Assembly: GCA_028824415.1 (NCBI GenBank)
Contig: JAPPDX010000022.1
Coordinates: 1-33,972, forward strand
DNA from: a bacterium
GTDB lineage: Bacteria > Actinomycetota > Acidimicrobiia > Acidimicrobiales > CATQHL01
Length of the DNA: 33,972 bases
Reading direction: 5' to 3'
Part shown: piece after piece, positions 7,686 through 16,845 of the stretch
Layout: each line of letters begins with the position of its first letter
How positions within the stretch are numbered: position 1 is the stretch's first letter
Program-made: the position numbers and the translations under genes
The notes under the pieces: generated by a model
Told to the model about the DNA's origin: nothing
Database searches by the model: none
What the model saw: the letters and a program-made list of their open reading frames with translations, nothing else

Positions 7686-8615
7686 TTAGGCCAGTGCGGC
7701 GATCTCGGAGCGCTCGGCGGGGGTCATCGTCCAGTCGGCGGCGGCCACGTTGGCGACGACCTGGGAAGGCTTGGTGGCGCCGCAGATGACCGAGGCAACC
7801 GCGGGATTGGAAACGAGCCAGCCAATGGCCAGCTCCAGGATGCTGCGGCCCCGCTCGCCCGCGTAGCCGGCGAGCCGCTCAGCCGCCACCAGGTTCGCCT
7901 CGCTCAGGAAGAGGTCCCACGTGCGTCCCTTCATCGTGGTCAGCCGGGCACCGGCGGGGCGGGCCGCGCCGGAGTACTTGCCGGTCAGCACCCCGGATTC
8001 CAGCGGGAAGAACGGAACCACCGCCATGCCCGCACGCTCGCATGCGGCCAGCACGCCGGCGTCCTCCACCTCTCGGGTCAGCACTGAGTAGTGGTTCTGG
8101 ACGCTGGCGTAGTTGCCCACGCCGATGGCGGCAGCGGCCCGGGTGGTGGCATCGACCATGTCGGCGGAGAAGTTGGAACAGCCGATCTCGGCGACCTTGC
8201 CCTCCTCCACGAGTTCCGCCAGAGCGCCCAGCGTCTCCTCGTGAGGCGTGTCGGGGTCGGGCGTGTGGATCTGATAGTGGTCGATGCGGTCTGTTCCGAG
8301 CCGGCGCAGGCTGCCTTCGATACTCCGGCGGATCCAGGCCGGCTCTCCACCCCGTTGCCCCTCCGGCAGGAACTTGGCATGGCCGAACTTGCTGGCGATG
8401 ACCGCTTCGTCACGCCGCCCGGCCAGCGCCGCCCCCAGGAACTCCTCCGACTTGCCCCCTCCGTAGATCTCAGCCGTGTCGAAGTAGTTGATGCCGGCGT
8501 CGAGCGCCGCCTCCACCACCGCCCGTGAGCTCTCCGCGTCGATCGTCATACCGAAGTTGTTGCACCCCAGCCCGAGAGCCGACACCGGCAGAGACCCGAT
8601 GTTCCGCATTTCCAT
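7686..8615 (-). CDS. Aldo/keto reductase
   Basis: A 309-residue NADPH-dependent aldo/keto reductase with the (beta/alpha)8 fold. The catalytic tetrad is complete: Asp46 and Tyr51 in FDTAEIYGGG, Lys76 in ASKFGHAK and His117 in YQIHTPD. The family motif EIGCSNFS and a C-terminal cofactor-binding region are present. The start is ATG 8615 with AGGG eight bases upstream; a second in-frame ATG two codons on is less well placed. It begins 21 bp after purN and ends 9 bp before the copper monooxygenase gene, so it is probably read with the end of the purine run, although it has no known purine role. Substrate unknown. Confidence 0.93.
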   Translation of the reverse strand: MEMRNIGSLPVSALGLGCNNFGMTIDAESSRAVVEAALDAGINYFDTAEIYGGGKSEEFLGAALAGRRDEAVIASKFGHAKFLPEGQRGGEPAWIRRSIEGSLRRLGTDRIDHYQIHTPDPDTPHEETLGALAELVEEGKVAEIGCSNFSADMVDATTRAAAAIGVGNYASVQNHYSVLTREVEDAGVLAACERAGMAVVPFFPLESGVLTGKYSGAARPAGARLTTMKGRTWDLFLSEANLVAAERLAGYAGERGRSILELAIGWLVSNPAVASVICGATKPSQVVANVAAADWTMTPAERSEIAALA

Positions 8616-8636
8616 AGGGTTGACCCTAACTGCGGC

Positions 8637-9365
8637 TCATCGGAGATCAGCAGAGTGAGCCGCCACCGCCAGGCTCGCGCCGGTACCGACCGGCGCCGGC
8701 CGCCGGTCGGCCAGGGCCGCGGCGACTGCGCGCACGATCAGTTCGTGTTCGACCACTCGGATCCGCCGTCGCAGGGCTTCGAGCGTGTCGCGGGGTCCGA
8801 TGGCCACCTCCACCGACGCGATGGCCGGCCCACTGTCGACGCCCTCGTCGGGCACGTAGTGGACCATGACGCCGGTCCGGTTGATCCGCCCGGCCCGGAA
8901 GGCCTCCCAGGCGTCGGCGATGGCGTCAGAGCCGGGAAACTCACCGGGCAGCGCCGGGTGCAGGTTGATCACCCGCTTCGGGAACCGCGCCAGGAATGAC
9001 GACGACAGCAGGTGCATCCAGCCCGCCAGCACCACCAGATCCGCTTCGGCGACCGCCACCAACTCGGCCAGGTCGGCGTCGTATCGGCGCCGGTCGGCTG
9101 TCGGGACCCAAGCGCGCTCGCCTGGTGCCGCTGCGATCGCGGGCCCGCTCTCGGGAACGGGCCGGATCTGCGTCCGGTAGGGCGCCAGCGGCCGGTAGTG
9201 GACCGGAACACCGGCCCGCTCGGCCCGCAGGCGGGCGCCGGCATCCCGCCGGTTGATGATCACGGCGACGACGGTGGCGTCGAGTCGCCCCTCGGCGATG
9301 GCCTCGAGGATGGCACCGAGGTTCGTGCCCGCCCCGGAGGCCATGACCACCAGCCGGCCCGTCAC
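8637..9365 (-). CDS. purN: Phosphoribosylglycinamide formyltransferase, Ade8-like
   Basis: A 242-residue GAR transformylase that transfers formyl from 10-formyl-THF to GAR in the cytoplasm. ASGAGTNLGAI binds the phosphate end, VVLAGWMHLL and NLHPALPGEFPG hold the catalytic Asn and His, and VHYVPDEGVDSGP carries the catalytic Asp. The NLHPALPG form, the following AIADAW, and an insertion before DADLAELVAV resemble fungal Ade8 more than E. coli PurN, which has NIHPSLLP. The start is GTG 9365, which overlaps the purM stop as GTGA; the longer open frame upstream lies inside purM. It is the last purine gene of the run. The function call is firm; the relationship to Ade8 is from remembered motifs. 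Confidence 0.93.
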   Translation of the reverse strand: MTGRLVVMASGAGTNLGAILEAIAEGRLDATVVAVIINRRDAGARLRAERAGVPVHYRPLAPYRTQIRPVPESGPAIAAAPGERAWVPTADRRRYDADLAELVAVAEADLVVLAGWMHLLSSSFLARFPKRVINLHPALPGEFPGSDAIADAWEAFRAGRINRTGVMVHYVPDEGVDSGPAIASVEVAIGPRDTLEALRRRIRVVEHELIVRAVAAALADRRPAPVGTGASLAVAAHSADLR

Positions 9366-10417
9366 CGCCAGTTCCCTTCCAGCACCACCCGGCCCGTCTC
9401 GGCGCCCGTCAAGTCGATGACGGCTCCGATCACGCTGTGTCCCTGCCCCGCCAGCTCGGCCGCGCCCGCTTCGTCGACGACCGCCACGAGGCCGACCCCC
9501 ATGTTCCAGACCCTGAACGCCTCGGAATCGTCCAGCCCGCCCCAGTCCACCAGCGTTGCGAAGAGCTCGGGCACCGGCCATGCCCCGAGTTCCACCCGGG
9601 CGCCGAGATGGGCGGGAAGGACCCGAGGCAGGTTGTCGAAGAAGCCGCCGCCGGTGATGTGGGCGAGCGCCTTCGGCTCGATCCCGGCCTCGGTGAATGC
9701 CGTGACCGCGGGCAGGTAGCTGCGGTGGGGCTCCAGCAGCGCATCGATCAGCGAGTCCTGCCCCGCGGCGGGTCGTTCGTCGAGCAGGTGCCGGATGAGC
9801 GAATAGCCGTTGGTGTGGGGCCCGGAACTGGCCAACCCGACCAGCGCGTCGCCGGGCCGGATCGTCTCGGGGCGAGGCATGAGCCGGTCCCTCCGAACGG
9901 CCCCCACGATGGTCCCCACCACATCCACCGCTCCCGGGGCATACACGCCGGGCATCTCCGCCGTCTCCCCGCCGAGCAGGGCACAGCCGGCGGCCCGGCA
10001 GGCGTCGGCGGCGCCGGCCACGATCTCCGCCACGATCTCGGGCTCGAGAGTCGCCATGGCGATGTAGTCCAGAAAGAACAACGGCCGCGCCCCGTGCACG
10101 GCGATGTCGCCGATGCAGTGGTTGACGAGGTCGGTTCCGATGCCCCGCCAGCGCCCGTAGCGACCGGCCAGTTCGGCTTTCGTGCCGACCCCGTCGGTGG
10201 AGGCCACCAGCGCCGTGTCCGCACCGAGGTCCCCCGCCGCGTACATCCCGCCGAAGCCGCCCGGCGCCGAGAGCACGTTCGGCGTGCGGGTGGAGGCCAC
10301 GGACTCCCCCAGCAGCGCCACCGCCCGGTTACCGGCATCGATGTCGACGCCGGCGGCCCGGTAGGCGGCGGAGGTGGTCGCCGCCTGCTGGCCGCACCGG
10401 GGCGGGCTGAGGCTCAC
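9362..10417 (-). CDS. purM: Phosphoribosylformylglycinamidine cyclo-ligase (AIR synthase)
   Basis: A 351-residue AIR synthetase that closes the imidazole ring of FGAM using ATP. Family motifs in order: STDGVGTKAELA, GIGTDLVNHC, GARPLFFLDYIA, LLGGETAEMPGVYAPG, GLASSGPHTNGYSLIR, HITGGGFFDNLPRVLP and WNMGVG. Where most relatives have VNDI after the Cys, this protein has IGDI. The start is GTG 10417, whose GTGA overlaps the purD stop; the 3' end overlaps purN in the same way. Tight coupling on both sides suggests co-translation with purD and purN. Confidence 0.95.
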   Translation of the reverse strand: MSLSPPRCGQQAATTSAAYRAAGVDIDAGNRAVALLGESVASTRTPNVLSAPGGFGGMYAAGDLGADTALVASTDGVGTKAELAGRYGRWRGIGTDLVNHCIGDIAVHGARPLFFLDYIAMATLEPEIVAEIVAGAADACRAAGCALLGGETAEMPGVYAPGAVDVVGTIVGAVRRDRLMPRPETIRPGDALVGLASSGPHTNGYSLIRHLLDERPAAGQDSLIDALLEPHRSYLPAVTAFTEAGIEPKALAHITGGGFFDNLPRVLPAHLGARVELGAWPVPELFATLVDWGGLDDSEAFRVWNMGVGLVAVVDEAGAAELAGQGHSVIGAVIDLTGAETGRVVLEGNWR

Positions 10418-11700
10418 GGGCGCACCCCGGCAGGCGCGCGCCCGATGTCGGCCCGGTGTTGGGCGCCCTCGAAGCCGATGGCGGCAACCCCCCGGTACGC
10501 CCGGTCGGCGGCTGCGTCGACATCCATCCCGGTCGCCGTCACGGCCAGGACCCGTCCGCCGTTGGCGTGCAGGGCCCCGTCTATGACTCCGGTGCCCGCG
10601 TGGAAGACGACACACCCCTCCTCCTGCTCGGCGATGTCGAGGCCGGAGATGGGGGCGGGGTCGCTTCCGGCGACCGGATAGCCGGCGGATGCCATCACGA
10701 TCGCAACCGAGGCCGCCGGCGCCCACTCGATGGGGACACCGCTGAGCGAGCCGGTGGCGCAGGCGACCATGACCTCGAAGAGGTCGCTGCGCAGCAGTCT
10801 GATGACCGCCTGCGTCTCCGGGTCGCCGAAACGGCAGTTGAACTCGATCACCTTCGGCCCGTCTCCGGTGATCATCAGCCCCGCGTAGAGCAGTCCCCGG
10901 TAGGGGGTTCCGGCCCGCTTCAGGGCGGCGAGCGTCGGAGCGATGACCTGTTGCCCGATCCGCTCGAGCAGCCGGTCGTCGATGGCGGGCGAGGGTGTGA
11001 AGGCGCCCATCCCGCCGGTGTTCGGCCCCTCGTCGCCCGTGCCCAGTCGCTTGTGATCCTGTGCGGGAGGCAGCACGGCAAACCTCTCGCCGTCGCAGAA
11101 GGCCAGCACCGAAACCTCGCGACCCCAGAGGCGCTCCTCCAACAGGATCTGCTCGCCGGCGGACCCGAACCGTCGCTCGGTGAGCATGGCCCTGACCGCG
11201 CTGGCCGCCTCCCCGGGGGTCTCGGGGACGATGACGCCCTTGCCCGCCGCCAGACCCGAGGCCTTGACCACCGGCACGTCGGGTCGCGAGGCGAGGTGGG
11301 CGAGAGCGGCATCGGGATCCTCGAACACCTCGGCGGCGGCGGTCGGTATCCCGTTGTCGATCAGGAACCGCTTGCAGTAGGCCTTGGAGGCCTCGAGCCG
11401 GGCGCAGGCGGCACTGGGGCCGAAGGCGGCCACGCCGGCGGATGCCAGCGCGTCCACGATGCCTGCGGCCAGCGGGTCCTCCGGGCCGATGACCGCCAGA
11501 TCGACCGACTCACGGCGACACAGCGCCACCAGCCCCGCCACATCGTCGGCCGCGACGGCCGCGTTCTCGGTCCGGTTCAGGGCTGCGGTCCCGGGGTTGC
11601 CGGGCGCCACCAGCAGCCGGTCGACGCTCGGCGAGTGGCTCAGCGCCCAGGCCAGTGCGTGCTCGCGCCCGCCGCCACCCACGACCAGGACACAGCTCAT
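10414..11700 (-). CDS. purD: Phosphoribosylamine-glycine ligase (GAR synthetase)
   Basis: A 428-residue ATP-grasp ligase that joins glycine to phosphoribosylamine. The N-terminal fold begins VLVVGGGGREHALAWAL; VAPGNPGTA, VIGPEDPLAAGI and GPSAACARLEASKAYCKRF follow, then the ATP-grasp segment VVKASGLAAGKGV, and DHKRLGTGDEGPNTGGMGAF. The length matches the family. The start is ATG 11700 with GGAGGG about ten bases upstream. An 80-bp gap separates it from purF, so it could have extra initiation signals, although no clear promoter was seen. The stop overlaps the purM start. Confidence 0.96.
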   Translation of the reverse strand: MSCVLVVGGGGREHALAWALSHSPSVDRLLVAPGNPGTAALNRTENAAVAADDVAGLVALCRRESVDLAVIGPEDPLAAGIVDALASAGVAAFGPSAACARLEASKAYCKRFLIDNGIPTAAAEVFEDPDAALAHLASRPDVPVVKASGLAAGKGVIVPETPGEAASAVRAMLTERRFGSAGEQILLEERLWGREVSVLAFCDGERFAVLPPAQDHKRLGTGDEGPNTGGMGAFTPSPAIDDRLLERIGQQVIAPTLAALKRAGTPYRGLLYAGLMITGDGPKVIEFNCRFGDPETQAVIRLLRSDLFEVMVACATGSLSGVPIEWAPAASVAIVMASAGYPVAGSDPAPISGLDIAEQEEGCVVFHAGTGVIDGALHANGGRVLAVTATGMDVDAAADRAYRGVAAIGFEGAQHRADIGRAPAGVRP

Positions 11701-11780
11701 CGCCGATCGCCCTCCGCGCCGCGGCCCGCCCCGGTTTGGCCCCTGCTCGTCATCGGGTCGGGGACATCGCCGGCGACGCC

Positions 11781-13208
11781 TCAGTCGCCCCAGACAGAGG
11801 CGAACTGGTCCTTGGAGCCGAGCTGGAGTTGCACGGACATCTCAGGCTCGAACGGGTAGGCCCCGGTGAAGCAGGCGTTGCAGTAGCCGTCGGTGGCCTC
11901 CAGCGCCAGCATCATGCCTTCCAGCGACAGGAACGCCAGCGAGTCGGCGCCGATGTGGTCACAGATCTCCGGAACCGGCCGTTCGGAAGCGATCAGCTCT
12001 TCCTTGTCGGCCATGTCGACCCCCATGTAGCAGGGGTCGGTGATCGGCGGACAGGCCACCCGGACGTGCACCTCGGCGGCACCGGCTTCCCGCAGCATCC
12101 GCACCAGCGGACCCGAGGTGGTGCCCCGCACGATCGAGTCGTCCACCAACACCACCCGCCTGCCCTCCACGTTGTCGCCCAGCGGGTTGAACTTCATGGC
12201 CACACCCGCCTCGCGCAGCTCCTGGGTGGGTTCGATGAAGGTGCGGCCGACGTAGCGGTTCTTGATGAGGCCATCGGTGTACGGCAGCCCCGACTGCTGG
12301 GCATAACCCACCGCCTGCGGGTTCCCCGAATCGGGCACGGGAACGACGAGGTCGGCCTCGACAGGCGCCTCGACGGCCAGCCTGCGTCCGAGGCGCTGCC
12401 GTACCGCGTGCACCAGCGAGCCGCCGTGGTGCGTGTCGGGGCGCGAGAAGTAGATCTGCTCGAACGTGCAGAACGCCGGCGGCAGCGGTTGCGCTCCGGG
12501 ATGCATCGTCATCCCGCCCGCGTCGATCCGGGCGATCTGCCCGGGTTCCACCTCGCCGGCGAAGGTGGCACCCGTGGACGACAGGGCGCAACTCTCCGAC
12601 GCCAGGACCCAGCCGTCGTCGAGCCTGCCCATCACCAGGGGGCGGAACCCCCGCGGGTCCCGCACCCCGTAGACGGCGTCCCGGGTGAGGATCGTGAGGG
12701 CGTACGCCCCCTCGAGTTGCGCCATCAGAGCGCGGATCCGGGTTAGCCAGTCACCGGCTGAGACGACGAGCAACTGCACGATCAACTCGGTGTCCGAGGA
12801 GGTCTGCAGCCCCACCCCGCTCTCCAGCAAGGTCCGGCGGAGTTCCGGCGCATTGACCAGGTTGCCGTTGTGGGCCACGGCCAGCGGGCCGTCGATGGTC
12901 TCGATCACCTGGGGCTGGATATTCCGCACCGACGACACGCCGGTGGTGCTGTAGCGGTTGTGGCCGATGGCGGCGTCGCCCCGGAGGGTCGAGAGGTTGT
13001 CCTCGTTGAAGACCGAGGCAACCAGGCCCGGACCCCTGTGCAGGTGGACCGTCCCCTGGTCGCAGCTGGCGATCCCCGTGGCCTCCTGGCCGCGGTGCTG
13101 GAGGGTGTGCAGGCAGAAGAAGGCGACGCGGGCGGCGTGGCGGCCGGGCGCGTACACGCCGACCACACCGCATTCCTCCCGGGGGGTGTCACCGGCGGGG
13201 CCAATCAC
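11781..13208 (-). CDS. purF: Amidophosphoribosyltransferase
   Basis: A 475-residue enzyme for the committed step, PRPP plus glutamine to phosphoribosylamine. The N-terminal glutaminase starts after a short propeptide: the predicted catalytic Cys13 lies in REECGVVGVYAPG, as in Bacillus-type PurF that is cleaved to expose this Cys. Further motifs are LQHRGQEATGIA, GHNRYSTTG and SSDTELI. The PRPP-binding loop is VVLVDDSIVRGTTS. Later cysteines in VACPPITDPCYMG and DGYCNACFTGA fit the ligands of a [4Fe-4S] cluster. The start is GTG 13208, overlapping the purK stop as GTGA; upstream open frame lies within purK. Known regulation of the family is feedback by purine nucleotides. Confidence 0.95.
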   Translation of the reverse strand: MIGPAGDTPREECGVVGVYAPGRHAARVAFFCLHTLQHRGQEATGIASCDQGTVHLHRGPGLVASVFNEDNLSTLRGDAAIGHNRYSTTGVSSVRNIQPQVIETIDGPLAVAHNGNLVNAPELRRTLLESGVGLQTSSDTELIVQLLVVSAGDWLTRIRALMAQLEGAYALTILTRDAVYGVRDPRGFRPLVMGRLDDGWVLASESCALSSTGATFAGEVEPGQIARIDAGGMTMHPGAQPLPPAFCTFEQIYFSRPDTHHGGSLVHAVRQRLGRRLAVEAPVEADLVVPVPDSGNPQAVGYAQQSGLPYTDGLIKNRYVGRTFIEPTQELREAGVAMKFNPLGDNVEGRRVVLVDDSIVRGTTSGPLVRMLREAGAAEVHVRVACPPITDPCYMGVDMADKEELIASERPVPEICDHIGADSLAFLSLEGMMLALEATDGYCNACFTGAYPFEPEMSVQLQLGSKDQFASVWGD

Positions 13209-14359
13209 GAGACCAACCGCTCCCGGGCCGCCAAGACCCGCTTCAGAGCCAGCTCCGGCGTCTCTTCGACGCACGTGAGATGACCCATCTTGCGTCCCGG
13301 CCGCGCCTCGCGCTTGCCGTACAGATGCAGGTGGACCGCAGGGTCGGTCAATACCTCTGCCCAGCGCGGTTCGCCGCAGGCCCAGAGGTCGCCCAACAGC
13401 TGCGCCATGGCCGTCGGTCGGCACGTGCCGTCGCCCAGCGGCAACCCGCACACGGCTCGGAGCTGCTGTTCGAATTGGCTGACGGCTGCCGCCTCGATCG
13501 TGCAGTGGCCGCTGTTGTGGGGCCGCGGGGCGATCTCGTTGACGACGAGTTCGGAACCGGTCACGAACAACTCGACGCAGAGCACACCGACGATGTCGAG
13601 ATTGCGCACCAGCCGGGCGGCGATGCCGCGGGCCGCGGCGGCAACCCCTTCGGGAAGACTCGCCGGGACGGCCGTGGTGTCGAGGATCCCGCCGACGTGG
13701 ACGTTCTCCATAACACCGTGATCGACGATCTCACCGGAGAGCGACCGGGCCACCACGACCGAAAGCTCCCGGTCGAACGGCACCTCCCGCTCTGCGATCA
13801 GCCGGACCGAACCCAGCCGCCGGAAGACCTCAACGGCTGCGGCAGCCCGCTCCGGGCCCGGCTGGGTGGCGGGCACGCGTACCTGGCCCTTGCCGTCGTA
13901 ACCACCGCGGGCCGTCTTCACGATCACCGGTCCCTGGAGGGCCCCCAGCGCGGCGGCCAATTCGGACGGCCCGACCGCCTCCCGGTACGGCGCCACCGGC
14001 ACACCAGCGGCCTCCAACGCCCGCTTCTCGGTGGCGCGGTCAGACGCCACGGCCAACACCCGGGACCGGGGCCGGACGGGTACTCCCACATCGGCCGCGG
14101 CTTCAGCCACACCCAAGTCCACGTCTTCCATTTCCCAGGTGATGACGTCGGCGCAGGTCACAAGACGCTCCACGGCCCCGGCATCGTCGAAGGGGGCCGC
14201 GATCTCGATGTCGGCGACCGTGCCTGCCGGAGTCTCCCGGTCGCCACCGGTGAGCACGGCGGTCCGGTAGCCGCGGCGCTGTGCCACCTGAGCCAGCATC
14301 CGGCCCAACTGCCCGCCGCCGACTATTCCGATCACCGCGGGCGGTACGAGCACGCTCAC
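13205..14359 (-). CDS. purK: N5-carboxyaminoimidazole ribonucleotide synthase
   Basis: A 384-residue ATP-grasp enzyme that carboxylates AIR with bicarbonate to N5-CAIR, the substrate of PurE. The N terminus has IGIVGGGQLGRMLAQVAQRRG; then ITWEMEDVD, VIVKTARGGYDGKGQ in the ATP-grasp region, ELSVVVARS, and NEIAPRPHNSGHCTIEAA near the active site. The start is GTG 14359 with a G-rich ribosome site upstream. It is separated from purE by 124 bp that contain a small palindromic repeat, the largest gap in the purine run. The 3' end overlaps purF. Confidence 0.95.
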   Translation of the reverse strand: MSVLVPPAVIGIVGGGQLGRMLAQVAQRRGYRTAVLTGGDRETPAGTVADIEIAAPFDDAGAVERLVTCADVITWEMEDVDLGVAEAAADVGVPVRPRSRVLAVASDRATEKRALEAAGVPVAPYREAVGPSELAAALGALQGPVIVKTARGGYDGKGQVRVPATQPGPERAAAAVEVFRRLGSVRLIAEREVPFDRELSVVVARSLSGEIVDHGVMENVHVGGILDTTAVPASLPEGVAAAARGIAARLVRNLDIVGVLCVELFVTGSELVVNEIAPRPHNSGHCTIEAAAVSQFEQQLRAVCGLPLGDGTCRPTAMAQLLGDLWACGEPRWAEVLTDPAVHLHLYGKREARPGRKMGHLTCVEETPELALKRVLAARERLVS

Positions 14360-14440
14360 GAGAACCCCCGCCCGATCTGCGACGCCGCCTAGGAGCCTGC
14401 GGAGTCCGCGGCAGACCCGGGTCGGGTCGCTGGACCATGG

Positions 14441-14465
14441 ATCCCGGCCTTCGCCGGGATGACGG
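14441..14465. repeat. REP-like palindromic repeat, copy 1
   Basis: ATCCCGG (14441-14447), a 6-nt loop region, CCGGGAT (14454-14460), then GACGG. The same layout, with ATTCCGG/CCGGAAT and GACGG, occurs at 29399-29423. It sits in the purE-purK gap. Read in one frame it gives PGLRRDDG, a hallmark of spurious proteins predicted over such dispersed repeats. It can fold into a stable hairpin in RNA. Confidence 0.65.
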
Positions 14466-14483
14466 GAGGAATGATCCAGGGCA

Positions 14484-15098
14484 TCACTGGGCAGCCTCCG
14501 CGGGGTCGAGTTCCGTGGCCCGGACCTGCGCTGCCCGGTCGGCCCGGTAGGCGGTCAGGCGAGCGGCGAGATCGGGATCGTGGCGGGCCAGCACGGCCAC
14601 CGCCAGGAGCGCGGCGTTGGCGGCGCCCGCCTCGCCGATCGCCATCGTGGCCACCGGAACCCCGGCGGGCATCTGCACGATCGACAGCAGCGAGTCGATG
14701 CCGTTCAGGGCCCTGCTCGCCACCGGCACGCCGATGACGGGCACGATCGAGTGCGCGGCCAGCATCCCCGGCAGGTGGGCGGCTCCCCCGGCGCCGGCGA
14801 CAATCAGCTGCAAACCTCGATCCTCGGCACCTTCGGCGTAGGTCACGAGCAGGTCAGGGGTCCGATGAGCGGACACGACGCGGCATTCGTGGGAGACGCC
14901 GAAGTCCCCGAGCACCTCGGAGCAGCGCCGCATCGTCGCCCAGTCCGAGTCGCTGCCCATCACCACCCCGACCAGCGCGGCGCCGACACCCTGCGCGGCA
15001 TCCGGCCGCGCGCCGCCCTCGGCGCCCGATCCGGTGCCTCTCGGCGGGTCAGGCTCGGAGCCCAAAGCGCTGCCTGCAGCCATCGACGCGGGCATCAT
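14484..15098 (-). CDS. purE: N5-carboxyaminoimidazole ribonucleotide mutase
   Basis: A 204-residue class I PurE that converts N5-CAIR to CAIR. Family motifs are [46 protein letters not shown] and [19 protein letters not shown]. The first 40 or so residues, rich in Gly, Ala, Pro and Glu, are an unusual extension before the core. The start is placed at ATG 15098 because its ATGA overlaps the purC stop, as at other junctions here; a second ATG follows at once and a third lies four codons further on, so a shorter protein is possible. It acts with PurK, encoded next after a 124-bp gap. Confidence 0.94.
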   Translation of the reverse strand: MMPASMAAGSALGSEPDPPRGTGSGAEGGARPDAAQGVGAALVGVVMGSDSDWATMRRCSEVLGDFGVSHECRVVSAHRTPDLLVTYAEGAEDRGLQLIVAGAGGAAHLPGMLAAHSIVPVIGVPVASRALNGIDSLLSIVQMPAGVPVATMAIGEAGAANAALLAVAVLARHDPDLAARLTAYRADRAAQVRATELDPAEAAQ

Positions 15099-16084
15099 CG
15101 CGCACCGGTGCCGGCCCGCCGCGCATGGGTCAACGCCCCCAGCGCAGCCGCGATCCGGGGTTCGGCCGGGTAGCGGGCGGGCCGCAGCGGGGCCCCGGTC
15201 AGAGCCTCGAACACCTGCCGGTACGCCGCTTCGGCCTCGGCGGCCAGCGAGGGGCTGAGCGGCTCGGGCACTCCCTCGCCCCGGTAGCCGCCGGCCGCAT
15301 AGGCGAGGCGGACGATCTCCTTGTCCAGGTTCTCCGGCTCGAGTCCGTCCCGGAGGCGCGATTCGATCGTGGCGAGGCGCCACAGCCGCGACGAGTCCGG
15401 GGTGTGCACCTCGTCGATGAGGACCAGCCGATCACCCGAGTCGACCCCGAACTCGTACTTGGTGTCGACGAGCACCAGGCCGGCGCCGGTCGCCACACGG
15501 CGGCCCCGCTCGAACAGTCCCAGCGCCACGCTGCGGACCTCTTCCCAGCGCTCGGCATCCACCCAGCCGCCCGAGACAACCTCGGCCTCGCTCAACGGCT
15601 GGTCGTGGCCGCTGCGGGACTTGGTGGTGGGGGTGATGACCGCATGGGGCAGCGGGTCGTTCTTGGCCATCCCGTCGGGGAAGTCGATTCCGTACATGCG
15701 ACGCTCCCCGGCCTTGTAGCGGGTCCACAGCGACGTGGATGTGCTGCCGGTGAGCATGCTCCGCACCACCACCTCCACCGGCAGCGGGTCGCACTTCTCG
15801 ACGATCGACACGTTGGGATCCACCACGTCCACGATGTGTGACGGCGCGATGTCTCCGAGTTCCTCGAACCACCAGGCGGAGAGCTGGTTGAGGATCTGGC
15901 CGCGGTGCGGCACCAGCCCCAGCACGCGGTCGAACGCCGACAGCCGGTCGGTCGCCACCAGCGCCAAGCGGTCACCCAGGTCGATCACGTCGCGCACCTT
16001 GCCCCGGTACAGCGGCCCCAGCCGAGCCGCCAACTCGGCGGAGATGCCCGGGAAGGCGCGTCCGTTGGGGGCGCCGGATGTCAT
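15095..16084 (-). CDS. purC: Phosphoribosylaminoimidazole-succinocarboxamide synthase
   Basis: A 329-residue SAICAR synthetase that joins aspartate to CAIR with ATP. Visible motifs are [64 protein letters not shown] and [14 protein letters not shown] with ENLDKEIVR after it. The length fits the long form, as in yeast Ade1, rather than the roughly 240-residue B. subtilis form. The start is ATG 16084, whose ATGA overlaps the purQ stop; the 3' end overlaps purE in the same way. The product is the last purine intermediate made by enzymes encoded in this window. Confidence 0.95.
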   Translation of the reverse strand: MTSGAPNGRAFPGISAELAARLGPLYRGKVRDVIDLGDRLALVATDRLSAFDRVLGLVPHRGQILNQLSAWWFEELGDIAPSHIVDVVDPNVSIVEKCDPLPVEVVVRSMLTGSTSTSLWTRYKAGERRMYGIDFPDGMAKNDPLPHAVITPTTKSRSGHDQPLSEAEVVSGGWVDAERWEEVRSVALGLFERGRRVATGAGLVLVDTKYEFGVDSGDRLVLIDEVHTPDSSRLWRLATIESRLRDGLEPENLDKEIVRLAYAAGGYRGEGVPEPLSPSLAAEAEAAYRQVFEALTGAPLRPARYPAEPRIAAALGALTHARRAGTGAR

Positions 16085-16845
16085 CGGGCAGCCGCCACGA
16101 AGGCCTCGAAGAGTGCCGACCCGCGCGATCCGGGTGGACCCGAGGGCCTCTGCCAGTCCACGATGTGATCCTCGGGGTGCGGCATCAGCCCGACCACGGC
16201 GCCGGTCGGGTCGCACATTCCGGCGATGTCGTTGACCGACCCGTTGGGGTTGGCCGGATAGGCGCCGGCCGCGACATCCGCGACGCCGCCGGTGGATCCC
16301 GACGCGAGGTACCGGAAGGCAATCCTTCGCGCCTGCTCCAGTTCGGCCACCACGCCGGGATCGCTCACCGCCAGCCGTCCCTCGCCGTGAGCCACCGGGC
16401 AGCGGATCGTCGATCCCCCCAGCCGTCCCAACCAGCCCGACCTGCAGCCCGGCTCGACGCGGAGGGTGACCCAGCGACACTCGAACCGGCCACCGGCGTT
16501 GGCCGCCAGCGTGAAGGAGCGAGGCCCCAGCAGCCCCGACTTCGCAAGCGCCTGGAAGCCGTTGCAGATGCCCAGGATCGGCTTCCCCGACCGTGCGAAC
16601 TCGCGCAACTCGAGCCCGAACCAGGCCCGCAGTTCCAGCGCCAGGCGGCCTCCGGCCCCCAAGGCGTCGCCGTAGGAGAACCCGCCCGGAAGCAGGACGG
16701 CGGCGTAGTCGCTGAAGGCCGCCGGCCGCAGGTCGCCGACGGGCACGATTTGGGGGTCACCGCCCGCGGCAGCGACCGCCAGCGCGGCCTCGGTGTCGCG
16801 GTTGGTACCGGGCGCGTGGGGGATCAGCACCGGAGGCCGACTCAC
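16081..16845 (-). CDS. purQ: FGAM synthase glutaminase subunit
   Basis: A 254-residue class I glutamine amidotransferase that supplies ammonia to PurSL for FGAR to FGAM conversion. The nucleophile is Cys94 in GICNGFQAL; the His-Glu pair is His223 and Glu225 in LMPHPE. HAPGTNRD and LLPGGFSYGD are further family motifs. GTG 16845 is preferred over ATG 16860 because AGGAG lies six bases before it and its GTGA overlaps the purSL stop, as at other junctions in this run. The product should form a complex with PurSL. Confidence 0.95.
   Translation of the reverse strand: MSRPPVLIPHAPGTNRDTEAALAVAAAGGDPQIVPVGDLRPAAFSDYAAVLLPGGFSYGDALGAGGRLALELRAWFGLELREFARSGKPILGICNGFQALAKSGLLGPRSFTLAANAGGRFECRWVTLRVEPGCRSGWLGRLGGSTIRCPVAHGEGRLAVSDPGVVAELEQARRIAFRYLASGSTGGVADVAAGAYPANPNGSVNDIAGMCDPTGAVVGLMPHPEDHIVDWQRPSGPPGSRGSALFEAFVAAAR

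Noticed and set aside
10456-12746. Long plus-strand open frames opposite purD and purF
   Set aside because: Low-complexity Gly/Arg/Val-rich translations, no motifs, opposite well-supported genes.
14281-14550. Small plus-strand ORF containing PGLRRDDG
   Set aside because: Such peptides arise from dispersed palindromic repeats; the repeat is annotated instead.
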